A stretch of 37,327 nt of DNA from Chloroflexota bacterium (GTDB lineage: Bacteria > Chloroflexota > Dehalococcoidia > Tepidiformales > Tepidiformaceae): contig JAKALX010000002.1 in the NCBI GenBank assembly GCA_021823905.1, positions 1-37,327 of the forward strand, given 5' to 3'. This document shows positions 19,377 to 28,900 of the stretch, one piece after another. Numbering within the stretch: position 1 is the first letter of the stretch; each line of letters starts with the position of its first letter. The translations under genes were made by a program, and so were the position numbers. Under the pieces are notes generated by a model, which was given only the letters and a program-made list of their open reading frames with translations, was not told where the DNA came from and did not search any database.

Positions 19377-19392
19377 TGCAATCTGCGCCCCT
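19377..19392 (-). promoter_or_regulatory. candidate sigma54 (-24/-12) promoter
   Basis: Minus strand reads AGGGGCG-CAGA-TTGCA: invariant GG-N10-GC kept, perfect -12 TTGCA, partial -24; about 60 bp upstream of the RR start codon. Confidence 0.4.
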
Positions 19393-19411
19393 CGACTGGA
19401 TTCCAAGCCTA

Positions 19412-19454
19412 TGTGAGTGACATTGTAATCACACGATGTGATCCAGATGACACA
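19412..19454. promoter_or_regulatory. candidate operator/enhancer cluster of TGTGA-type inverted repeats
   Basis: TGTGAgtgacattgtaaTCACA (19412-19433), then TGTGatccagatgaCACA (19437-19454). Confidence 0.45.
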
Positions 19455-19480
19455 CAGCGTTGCATTTAGAATGCCACTCT

Positions 19481-21721
19481 CTATTTCCGGACAACCCTTC
19501 TCAGCGACCCGGCAAGCTTGATGATCTCTGCGGCGCGGACGGTCATCACTTGCTGCAACCGTTCGAGGAACCTGGCCACGTAGTCCTCATCGACGTAGTC
19601 GGTCGTCAGGTACGGGGACATGACGACGGAGCGGGCCACCTTCATCGCTCCCACCCGGTCCCACTCGCTCTTAGCGATGCCGATGCGGGCGAGGGCTACG
19701 AGCGGCGTGTCGCCGTACTCCTCCTTCGTGAGGTCCGTGGAGGAGACGATGAAGCTCTTCTGCAGCATGCTCTCGCCCTCGCGCTGTCTGTAGCCAAAGG
19801 CCGATTCCGCGATCAGCGCCGTGAGCGCGTTCATCCTGTCGAGGTCGGTGTTCCCCTCGATGTTGAAGACGTAGTCCACGATGTTGAGATCCGGCGGCGT
19901 GAGAACGAAGGCCCGGACTTGCACAGCGCTGTCCACATCGAACCTGGCGCCGTCGAGGGCGGCACAGAGAGCCTGCGCCCCGTCGATCGTTTCGCCGATG
20001 AGCTTGCCGTAGCCCCCGATGTTCAGGGGCAAGATTCGGTGGGCGGCCCACACGGCGGCAGCCGCGGCGCCGGGCTTCGAGCCTTCGAGGATGTAGGACC
20101 CGATGAGGATGTCCGGCTCCCCTGGTTTGGGCTTGGGAAACACGTACGGCGCAAACGTGCGGATCGCGTCCCGAAAACGGCGGTCCCGCATGATGATGGC
20201 CCCTGCCGAATAGGGCACGTAACCGAGTTTGTGGGGATCCACAGTGAGGGTGTCGGCCTCGCCGGTCGACTCGAACGCCTGGTAGACCTCGGCGCTGGGC
20301 CAGCCCGCTCTCGGGGAATCGGGCTTGTCTCCGATGATTCTCAGCTCCTTGAGCCGCTCCCCCATTTCGTTGGGAGCCATGAAGTGACCGCCCCCGTCGT
20401 CCACGAACAACGAGCGCGCATAGCCGCCGTAGGCGGCATCGACGTGGACGTGGAAGTGAATGCCGCGCTCTTCGGCCAGGCGGCGGCGCAGGTCGATGAT
20501 CGCGTCGATGCGATCAACCGCCGACTCTTCGGTCGTGCCCATGACACCCACCACCGCCAGGATCGGCCGGGTCGCTGCGGTCTCCAGGATGGCCGCCTCG
20601 AGCACTGAGATGTCCATGCGAAAGTGTTGATCGAGCGGCACATAGTGGATATTTGAGCGCCCGAGGCCCAAAAGGTCCATTGCCTTCTTGAAGGAGTAGT
20701 GCTTGCTCTGGGGCAGGAAAACGACGCCGAGGTCGATCCCCGAGCCCTCCCAGTGGAGGCCCTTCTCCTGGAGGGTCTCCGCTTCGAGGAGGTCGTCCAG
20801 CTCGCTGTCCTTCAGCCGGCCCTCCGTGCTCGTCTTCAGGCGCTCGATGACCGCCTCGCGCAGGTCAACTGCTTGCCGGGACGAGAACGCGCGGAGCAAC
20901 TGCTCATCGCTCGCCTCTGCGAGCGGTGCGACCGTTCCGTCCCCCAACCGTACCTCGGGGCCAGAATTCTCGAGGCGCAGACATGCCCGTTTCAGCGCGA
21001 GTGGCATCGCCTTCAGGTTTCTGGCGATCCACAGCGCTTCCATGTTGGCGATCGTCCCGCCGGCGCAGATGTGACCCCAGCCGGCGCTCTCGCTCATCCC
21101 GAACAGTCGTAGCAGGTCCCTGCCGACCTCCAACTCGAGATCCGAAGTCCCGGTGCTCCCAGCCCACGCGACGTTGTTCGGGTTGTAGAGGGAGGCGCTG
21201 AAGTACGCGACGATCGAGGCCATCATTGCCTCCCAGTTCATGTGGCCGATGTAGCGCGGCGAGAAAAAGGGCTGGCTGCGCTTGAGCAGTTCCTGAAGCG
21301 AGTGCAGTGTCTCCCGGATCCTCTCCTGCGTGTGGCGGAAGGCCTCCGACTTCCGGTCGGATTGACTGACGAACGGCGCAGGATCGTCCAGGTGGAACGA
21401 CCTGCGCCATTCCGCGTGGTGCTCGAGCGCCTCGTCCAGCAGCGAGCGGAAGAAGGCGAGGTTGTCCGCCTTCGGCCCGAGAAAACACGCCTCGAACTGC
21501 GTTTCGGCTTTGGCAGGCGCCTTAGGCCTCTTGACGCTCGCTGTAGCTTCGGATTTCTGGAACCTGGAAGTCTTTGGATTGTCACTGTTTGCTCTGGCCA
21601 CGTCGATCTCCCCACTCTCGGGTGCCTGTGCACCCACGGATTTGTCTTCGATTCCGCCACTCTGTCGGCGCTGCCTCACGCCACCCTGGTTAGTGAAGAG
21701 TCCAAGAAGATCCGCGAACAA
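19481..21721 (-). CDS. group II PLP-dependent decarboxylase (tyrosine/aromatic amino acid or glutamate decarboxylase-like); true start may be downstream of 21721
   Basis: GHICAGGTIANMEALWIARN, FHVHVDAAYGGYARS, TLTVDPHKLGYVPYSAGAIIMRD (PLP Lys present). Confidence 0.9.
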   Translation of the reverse strand: MFADLLGLFTNQGGVRQRRQSGGIEDKSVGAQAPESGEIDVARANSDNPKTSRFQKSEATASVKRPKAPAKAETQFEACFLGPKADNLAFFRSLLDEALEHHAEWRRSFHLDDPAPFVSQSDRKSEAFRHTQERIRETLHSLQELLKRSQPFFSPRYIGHMNWEAMMASIVAYFSASLYNPNNVAWAGSTGTSDLELEVGRDLLRLFGMSESAGWGHICAGGTIANMEALWIARNLKAMPLALKRACLRLENSGPEVRLGDGTVAPLAEASDEQLLRAFSSRQAVDLREAVIERLKTSTEGRLKDSELDDLLEAETLQEKGLHWEGSGIDLGVVFLPQSKHYSFKKAMDLLGLGRSNIHYVPLDQHFRMDISVLEAAILETAATRPILAVVGVMGTTEESAVDRIDAIIDLRRRLAEERGIHFHVHVDAAYGGYARSLFVDDGGGHFMAPNEMGERLKELRIIGDKPDSPRAGWPSAEVYQAFESTGEADTLTVDPHKLGYVPYSAGAIIMRDRRFRDAIRTFAPYVFPKPKPGEPDILIGSYILEGSKPGAAAAAVWAAHRILPLNIGGYGKLIGETIDGAQALCAALDGARFDVDSAVQVRAFVLTPPDLNIVDYVFNIEGNTDLDRMNALTALIAESAFGYRQREGESMLQKSFIVSSTDLTKEEYGDTPLVALARIGIAKSEWDRVGAMKVARSVVMSPYLTTDYVDEDYVARFLERLQQVMTVRAAEIIKLAGSLRRVVRK

Positions 21722-22070
21722 CGACAGAAGACGACCAACCCAAACACGAAACCGTCACATGATGGTGCGAAGGCTTTCAGGACGGCCGCCAACGACCTGG
21801 CTCCGTCTTCATTGGCGGCACGCCACAATGCTCATTCTGAGCGCAGCTTACCCCGGTTTCCGTTTGGGGCCAACCCCACGCTTCGTCACGCTTTGTCAGC
21901 CCAGCGGCCGGCAGTGAGCGCCGTCCGGCCACCGTCCCGTGAGGGACCACGGCTCGAGCGCCCGTTGTATACCGATCGTCCGCGGTCGGGGCGGACTGCC
22001 TCGACCCATTGGACGGGCCGGGGTCCGGGGCTCACAAGGCCTGCCATACGCGGTATCATTGCCGAGCGAC

Positions 22071-22078
22071 GGAGGAGA
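22071..22078 (+). promoter_or_regulatory. ribosome-binding site for the GTPase gene
   Basis: ggaggag shortly upstream of the ATG at 22082. Confidence 0.5.
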
Positions 22079-22081
22079 CAG

Positions 22082-23512
22082 ATGATTCTCAGGTGCCCAC
22101 TGTGTCTCAAACAGGTCACAGACAGCGGCGAGAAACTCGTTCGTTTCTGTTCGCGCCACCCCGGGCAGAGTGTTGAGGTCGAGCTTTCGGGGCCCGACTA
22201 TGGCGCGCTGGCGTGCCCAGAGTGCCAGGATGGAGATGCTGACTCTTTCTTGCATGGTGTGTTCTGCCGCCATGTTGGGTGCGTCGCAAAGAACCCCTAT
22301 TGGAAGAGCACGGAAAGACGGGTCGTCGTGCCTCAGACGGTCAGATTCAGCCTGCTGGGGGGAGCGGGGAACGTCGAGAACGTTGATGTCAGGCACTGGG
22401 AGCTGAGCGTCCTAAGGAGCATTGCGGAATCGCAAGACGACAACCCGATCCTCGCCAGCAGCGGCGAGATGTGGTTCCCGGTCGCTTTGCTGTGGGCGTC
22501 GCGCCGCGAGGCGCCCCAGGGGAAGAAAGCCGCGTTGGTCGAGCTGAGCGGACCCAAGAGCGTCGGCAAGACGGTGCTCGCGTTGATGGCGTTGGACTAC
22601 GAAGGTTATGTCGGCTCACCGAACCAGCGCGACCCCCTCACCCGGGGAGTGCTCACCCGCCTCGCGAACCTCGATCATTTCGTCTTCGAGCCCTCCCGTG
22701 AAGGAGAGACCTCGCCTGACAGGTGGAACGAACTCCTCTACCTCCGATCGCTCATGGAGGTGAACGAACAGATCCCCAACTGGCCCGCTCACACTGCCGT
22801 GTCCATCCCCGGCAACATCAAGGCCGTCTACTTCGGGCCACCGAGGAAGCAACAGGGGGCCAATGGGTTCTCCACTGGGACTTCTGAAACCTTTGTCGAG
22901 CAGTTCCTCAGAGCACTGGCGCAAATTGCCCGTGCCATCGCTGAGATCCTCACCGGGGGGGGCCACCACGACTGGCGGCCCCGAGGGAGCGTCGTGTGCT
23001 TCTACGACACCGCCGGCGAGCAGTCGGAGGACCCCGGCCACCCTGGACTGATGCGCCTGGATGACAAGGTGGATGTGGTCGCCGTTCTCGTCGATGCCCA
23101 GGACTTTACCTTCGTCGGGGGCCCAAGGAACCACCCGAGCACCGTCGCTCGCGCCGTTCAGCGCCTCCGCGGGGTCCGATCACGGGAGGGCCTTCGCACA
23201 TGCGTGGTCATCACCAAGACGGACACGATGTTTGCGGCGCTCGGGGAAAAGGGCACCAGCACGCTGACCAAACTCACAGTGGACCCTTCAGCGCACGAAG
23301 GGGGCGCGCGGGGATGGCTGAAATACCACCTGCGACGGACGCAGAACGATGAGGAGCAGGCTCTTCTCCAGCTTCTCAACCAAGAAGAAGTCGATGACGT
23401 CTTCCTAGTCTGGACCGTGGGCATCGAGCCGATTGCGAAGGTCCCTCACTCGTTCGGCATCGCCCGGTTCGTGGCCTGGTGCCTCGAGCTCGACGTCGAT
23501 GCGGACGCCTGA
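22082..23512 (+). CDS. Zn-ribbon-containing GTPase, resembles DO-GTPase-type conflict GTPases
   Basis: MILRCPLCLKQV...RFCSRHP...CPECQ...FCRHVGC; G1 GPKSVGKT, G3 FYDTAGEQ, G4 VVITKTD. Start chosen by SD and CPLC motif within ORF 21242..23512. Confidence 0.8.
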   Translation: MILRCPLCLKQVTDSGEKLVRFCSRHPGQSVEVELSGPDYGALACPECQDGDADSFLHGVFCRHVGCVAKNPYWKSTERRVVVPQTVRFSLLGGAGNVENVDVRHWELSVLRSIAESQDDNPILASSGEMWFPVALLWASRREAPQGKKAALVELSGPKSVGKTVLALMALDYEGYVGSPNQRDPLTRGVLTRLANLDHFVFEPSREGETSPDRWNELLYLRSLMEVNEQIPNWPAHTAVSIPGNIKAVYFGPPRKQQGANGFSTGTSETFVEQFLRALAQIARAIAEILTGGGHHDWRPRGSVVCFYDTAGEQSEDPGHPGLMRLDDKVDVVAVLVDAQDFTFVGGPRNHPSTVARAVQRLRGVRSREGLRTCVVITKTDTMFAALGEKGTSTLTKLTVDPSAHEGGARGWLKYHLRRTQNDEEQALLQLLNQEEVDDVFLVWTVGIEPIAKVPHSFGIARFVAWCLELDVDADA

Positions 23513-25976
23513 GGTGAAGTCTGCACCTCGCCTTCTGGCTTACGGCGGGACCCAGGATGGGTTTCGCCACCAGTTGGGCGAATGGCCTGACGTGAAGGTT
23601 GGGGCGCTGGGCGATCTCCACGGGCTCGACGGCGACAGACAGGAGTTCGGCTGCGGGATCCTCGGTGGCGTCCCAACCCTGGTCATCCGCGAGCGACAGA
23701 ACCCACAGATGCGGGGAGGCTACGCGTACTCTCTCTTGCTGGATCCCGGAATGGAGACGTGGCAGCGCGTTGGCTGGAACCCGGCGCGCCTGGCCTCTGC
23801 CCTTTTTGGACGCTCGAGTGGAATCGGTCGCGGCCTCCTCGACAAGCCTGAATCGGTATCCCCGGCGAGCCTGGCCGAGTTACTGGCCGACGCGGCCCGG
23901 ATTGCGGTCTCTCACACCGCAGAACCGGTAGAACTGGCGTCGGCTTTTCAAGCGCTCTGGGCCGGGGCATCCTTGGCCTCGGGGAGGCTGCTCGTGGACC
24001 CCAGGAAGATCGGGCTATCTTCGTGCCCATCGATCGAGGATGTGGCGTCGGTCCTCGAGGGGCTGCCGCCATGCCTCCGGATCGGGCGGGGGTGGCTCGT
24101 TGGAGGCGGCGAAGCACATGCCGAGGCGTTCGGCGCTGGGTTTGCGCTGGCCGACGACCTCGAGACCTCGGAGGACACCGAAGTTCTCCTTGCCCACGGC
24201 GAGAGCGTTCTTCACGCGTTACGAATTGTTGCGACCGAGGCGGCTGCCGCTGCCTGGATCGAAGATCAGCTTCATCAGCCCTTCTTGAACTGGCAGGTGC
24301 CACCCGGTAGCTTCTTCGACGACCTCATCCTTCTGGGGCAATTGCTCGGAATGCCTTTCCCCGATGAGGCGATGATGTCAAGGGTTGAGGAGAAGCTCAC
24401 GAGCACAGACCGACTCGGGCAGGCGATCGTCCAGGCCGCGGAGACCAAGCTTCTCTCAAGCAGGACCACGCTGGGCAGGCGAGCCACCCATTTCGTCCTT
24501 GCACGGTGTCTCGAAGGAGGAACCGCCCTCTCCCCGAAACAGGCCGCCATCCTGGATTCCGGCGAACTCGTGGCCGAGTTCACTCACCGGGAGTTGTTTC
24601 CGAACGGAATTCGAAAGTGTATCGATTTGCCCCCTGAAGTTCGAACCGCGGTGTGGCAGCACCTGGCTGAGACCGTGCCGCCGGGACGCTTGCCGGAGGT
24701 CGTTCGGGAAGCCGTGTCCGACCTCTCGGACGGAGGTGCGCGCAGAGACCTGGTGTCGATCCTCCAGGCTGCCATCGAACGGGCGCGAGGGCAGACCCTC
24801 GAGTTCGCCCAGTGGGGCCGGCTTCGTGAGAACACGACGGTTGGCCGCCAGGTGGCCCGCTTCCTCGTCGAGGAAGCGCGACAAGGGGCGAAGGAACGAC
24901 GCAGACCCGAATGGGCGCTCGAGTACTTCAAGTATGCCGAAGATCCGGGCGGTATGCAGGCCGGATTTTTGCCAGACCCCGCCGCGACGGACCTGGTCTC
25001 TACCATCCTCAACCTCCTGGCGGGCCCCTTCAATGAGAACGCTCACAAGTGGCTCGAGGAACTTGCCCGTTCGCCGTTGCGGGACAGGCTGCCTCTGGCG
25101 CTCAAACGGCAACTAGCTACCGCACTCGGTGGGCCGTGGTCTCCATTCGCTCTCCTCGTGGCCCTTTTCGAAGGCCAGACCCCACCCACACGGCAGTTGC
25201 CGGAGTTGTCGGAGGACGAGAGAAAACATCTCATCAGTGAACTCCACGCCCTGGTCTTCGAAGCCAAGCCGGGTGGCCACGCGCCGAGCCTGACCGAGCT
25301 TTACGACTGGCTCCCTGACGTGCCCGAGCCGCTGCGGCGAAAACTGGCGGCACTCGAGCCGAAACCGGAGCACGGCAAGGCGGAGAGTTGGATCCTGGGC
25401 TTGGTCAAATCAGGAGATGCCGAGCGGGCGGTCAGGGAAACAATCCGCGCTCTCGAAGCCATCCCACCCGGTGTGAGACTCGACCAGTTCTCCGAGTCAT
25501 TCCAGCAGCAGGTCGTTCGCGAGTTGCTCTCATGCGGGGGGGAACGAGCCGACGTCCGGTACACGCACATCCTGGCTTCACTCCTCGTGGGATCCCGAAT
25601 GTCGGTCGCCAGCGCCGTGGTTGCAGCAGGGCCAGCGCCGACCCTCGCGAGGCGCCTCGCAGCGGATGGCGGCCTCCTGGAACGGATTCTTGGGTTACTC
25701 ACACGAGACGATCAGCAGACCGTGGTCGAGTCTGTTGCCAGATCTTCGCCGGAGACATTCCGAACCCTCGCGCGCAATGCGCTCTACGCTGTGCAACAGG
25801 GAAGGGCCGAGCCAGATTTGAACTTCACGGAGCGCAGTGTTCTTCATCTGCTCGGTTCTGGTCGCATCGGACTAACGCTCGAGGAACTGGCGACGCGCGT
25901 GTTTGGAGAATTCAACGCGGAGGCCGTCATACGAAACGTCCGGGTACTCTTCCACATTGGCGAGGGTGAGTTATGA
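23499..25976 (+). CDS. GAP1-like GTPase-associated protein (putative)
   Basis: About 825 aa overlapping the GTPase 3' end. N-terminus RLLAYGGTQDGFRHQLGEWPD resembles GAP1-N-type proteins; long alpha-helical remainder. Confidence 0.6.
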   Translation: MRTPEVKSAPRLLAYGGTQDGFRHQLGEWPDVKVGALGDLHGLDGDRQEFGCGILGGVPTLVIRERQNPQMRGGYAYSLLLDPGMETWQRVGWNPARLASALFGRSSGIGRGLLDKPESVSPASLAELLADAARIAVSHTAEPVELASAFQALWAGASLASGRLLVDPRKIGLSSCPSIEDVASVLEGLPPCLRIGRGWLVGGGEAHAEAFGAGFALADDLETSEDTEVLLAHGESVLHALRIVATEAAAAAWIEDQLHQPFLNWQVPPGSFFDDLILLGQLLGMPFPDEAMMSRVEEKLTSTDRLGQAIVQAAETKLLSSRTTLGRRATHFVLARCLEGGTALSPKQAAILDSGELVAEFTHRELFPNGIRKCIDLPPEVRTAVWQHLAETVPPGRLPEVVREAVSDLSDGGARRDLVSILQAAIERARGQTLEFAQWGRLRENTTVGRQVARFLVEEARQGAKERRRPEWALEYFKYAEDPGGMQAGFLPDPAATDLVSTILNLLAGPFNENAHKWLEELARSPLRDRLPLALKRQLATALGGPWSPFALLVALFEGQTPPTRQLPELSEDERKHLISELHALVFEAKPGGHAPSLTELYDWLPDVPEPLRRKLAALEPKPEHGKAESWILGLVKSGDAERAVRETIRALEAIPPGVRLDQFSESFQQQVVRELLSCGGERADVRYTHILASLLVGSRMSVASAVVAAGPAPTLARRLAADGGLLERILGLLTRDDQQTVVESVARSSPETFRTLARNALYAVQQGRAEPDLNFTERSVLHLLGSGRIGLTLEELATRVFGEFNAEAVIRNVRVLFHIGEGEL

Positions 25977-28900
25977 CGATACTCCTGGGTTTCTTGCTGC
26001 CCATCATATTCTTTCTGACTCTGTGGCTGGTTTTTCGGGCGAAAAACGACCCGCACTGGCCGCTCGTCGCCGGGCTCGGAGTAGCCGCCGTTTCCTCGAC
26101 TGCTCTGCTGCTGACCGTCTTCACGTCGGTGCTGTGGACGGCTGGGCCGAACATCGCGTGGATTGGCGCCAGCGCTATCGACCAGGACCACGGATTGGTG
26201 CTCGGTGGGAACCCAGCGACAGCGGTCACGGGGTGGCCCAACAGGGCGTTCTCCCCGCGGGTCGAGATCTCTCCCCTTCCCGCCGGCATGGCGAGCATTG
26301 AGGTGAGCGGTGCAGGGGGTTTCGTCAGGGTCGGCAGCGAGTGGATAAGCGGGACGCTCCTGGTTTCTGGCCTCCCAACCGAAGCTGGCGCCTACTCAGT
26401 CAGACAAGAGCGGGGATGGTTCTGGCATCACATTGATCTGCTCCCCAGTGATGGCGGGAAGCCCCTTCGGTTTAGAGTATCGAAGGCGGGCCGCGACCGC
26501 GTGGTTGCCCTGTCGACACTCGTCCACGCGACAGTCCTGAGGATGCGCGGCACGAGCGAGGAGGAGGCTCAGGGGGCCGAGACGCTCGACCGCTGGGCCA
26601 GCGCAAAGCTCCTTCTCTTCACTCGTGAGGGCACCGTTCGTTTGGTCACGGAAGACAGTACGTGCCGTTCATCCATGCCGGTGCCAACAACGTTCCAGAT
26701 TCGTTGGCGCAACCGCGACCTGCGATGTTCAATCGAACGCACCGCGTCCGGCGCACTCCATGTGCGGTTCCTGCCGCCGTGGCGGCTCGTGTCTCCGATG
26801 CCGCCGAGCGACAAGGGGACGCCCGGGGTCGCCACCCTTGCGCTGGCACGGGAAGCGCGTCCCGGCGACAAGGCTTTTCTGTTGCCCCTGGGCGGCGCCG
26901 TTGAAGATCCCCATCTGGAAGCGGTCCTCGAGGTCGATCGGTCGGGAATACCCAGATTCAGAGCGAACCCTGCGTTGCGACCGGTTCGCGAGCCACAACG
27001 TCCAGCGGCTGAGAGTTTCACTTCACGAGACGTCGCCACCGCTGCCGGCCACGCCGGTCTTGGATCCGCCGTTGACATGCCACTGAAGAAGGTTAGCCTT
27101 CGCATTGCCATTGTTGACGACCACCCACAAGCTGGGCGACTGATCACCTGCCTGGTGCTGGCCCTTGCGCTGCTGGCTTTCGGCTTTCCGCTCGTGTTGT
27201 TGGACCTCAGGCCTCGGGATTCGTGGGCGGTGGCAGGGATTGTCTCGGTTACCTGGTGCTTTCTGCTCCTCCGTCTCCTCCTTGCACTCCGGTACGCCCT
27301 GGAGCCCGGTCGCATCGACCGCCTCGCCGTGTCCGGACTCACGATGGCGCTGATCGGTATCACGATGCTGCCGGGCCTGGTTCTCTTCGTTGCTCTCCTT
27401 CATCGCTCTCAGTATTGGACCTTCAAAGACTATCGAGCGCGGCGGCGCTCAGCACTCATGTGCTTCGGCTATCTCATTGCGCTCTTCCTCGGAGGGCTGA
27501 CAGCTCGCATACTCGCCGCGTCCATGTGGCCAAACGTGCCACCCGAATATCACTTCACTCTCGGTGTGATGGGTTCGGTCGTCCTGGCAGCCAGCTTCTC
27601 CTTCCTCGCTGTCGTGTTGGTTGTCAAGTTTACACGCGCGGCGACCGCCGGGATCGTACCCTCGCCACTAGGTGCATGGTCAAGGCCTTTGGCCGAGTTT
27701 CTCCAGGTCTTCAAGCGCCTAGCCACGAGTCGCGCTCCGCGTTTTTGGTGGACCGTCGGCACGACCCATGAGCAGCAGGTCCAGTCGCTCGTAGGGAAGC
27801 TACCCCCTGAGGGCCGACGGGCCAACTTCTTTTGGGTTTTTGGGCCGCTCCTTGCACTCGAGTTACTCGCACTGGTCGCGGTCTTGATCTCCTCGTATAT
27901 CTTCGCAACGACTGCAATCGAGGAGGTTGTTGCACCGTTCTTCCTATGCTGGGCTCCGGCTGTGATCTGGCTTGGCTCGAGGCTTTGTTTCCTGCCGGGG
28001 GAGACAATTAGGACCTTCCACTACGGCCGACTAGCGGCGGTCTCCTTCCTTGTCGTTGTGCCGCTTTTCGGGTTGCCTCTCGCCATGCGCGATCCGGGCG
28101 GCTTAATCGCGTCTGCAGCGATCTTCATTCCACTAACGCTGCTCCTTGCTCTCGCCAGGCCGCTGCGCCCCGCGGCGTTTGCCCTTGCGAGCCTGATCGT
28201 CGGGGTCGCGCTCGCCGTTGTGGTCCTGGCACACCCAAGACCTCTCCTCAAATTCTTGCCTGGCGAAATGGGACCCCGGACGCTTGCTCTCGAGCAGTGG
28301 CCCCAACTGGAGCGGTCCTTGTTGTTCCACGCCTCGCTGCGCGAAGTCGACCCCTCCGGCACACCAGTTTGGACCCTAAAGTACGCAATCCAGCATGCCT
28401 GGGAGAGCAAGGCGATCGCTCATGAGGGCGGGATCTTCGGCCTTGGATACGGCGAGGCACCTGCTCAACGGTCGCAGGTGCGTCAGGACACCCTTCAATC
28501 CGACAGCGTATTCACCTTTTTCGTGGTTAGCGAATACGGCCTTGTGGGCGGTGCGGCGCTCCTTCTCCTTTCCCTTCTACCACTCGTCATCGTGGTTATT
28601 GGGGCTTGGGAACGCTTCGACATCGGCCACGGTGTGGCAGTGCTCGTTACAGGCGCTTTCTTCCTCGAGGGCGCCTACCATGCGGCGATGAACCTCGGTG
28701 CGCTTCCGATCACCGGGAGAAACTACCCCCTGTTGTCGGTCAATTCTCCGTCGGATCTCGTCCGGTGGGGCCTCCTGTTTGCTCTGGCAGTCCAAGCGCT
28801 TCTCTGGCGCTCCACCGGGGAGGAGGATGGCTACGATGTCGCGGCTGCTTCAATCATCTCCCCCCAGGATCCGCGCGTTGCCTGCACTGATCCTCGCCCG

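Noticed and set aside
19459-19475. Small hairpin GCATT-TAG-AATGC just downstream of the decarboxylase stop
   Set aside because: Only a 5-bp AT-containing stem without a T-tract; too weak to call a terminator.
19460-20608. 382-aa plus-strand ORF antisense to the PLP decarboxylase
   Set aside because: Opposite strand encodes clear decarboxylase motifs; this frame is a composition artefact.
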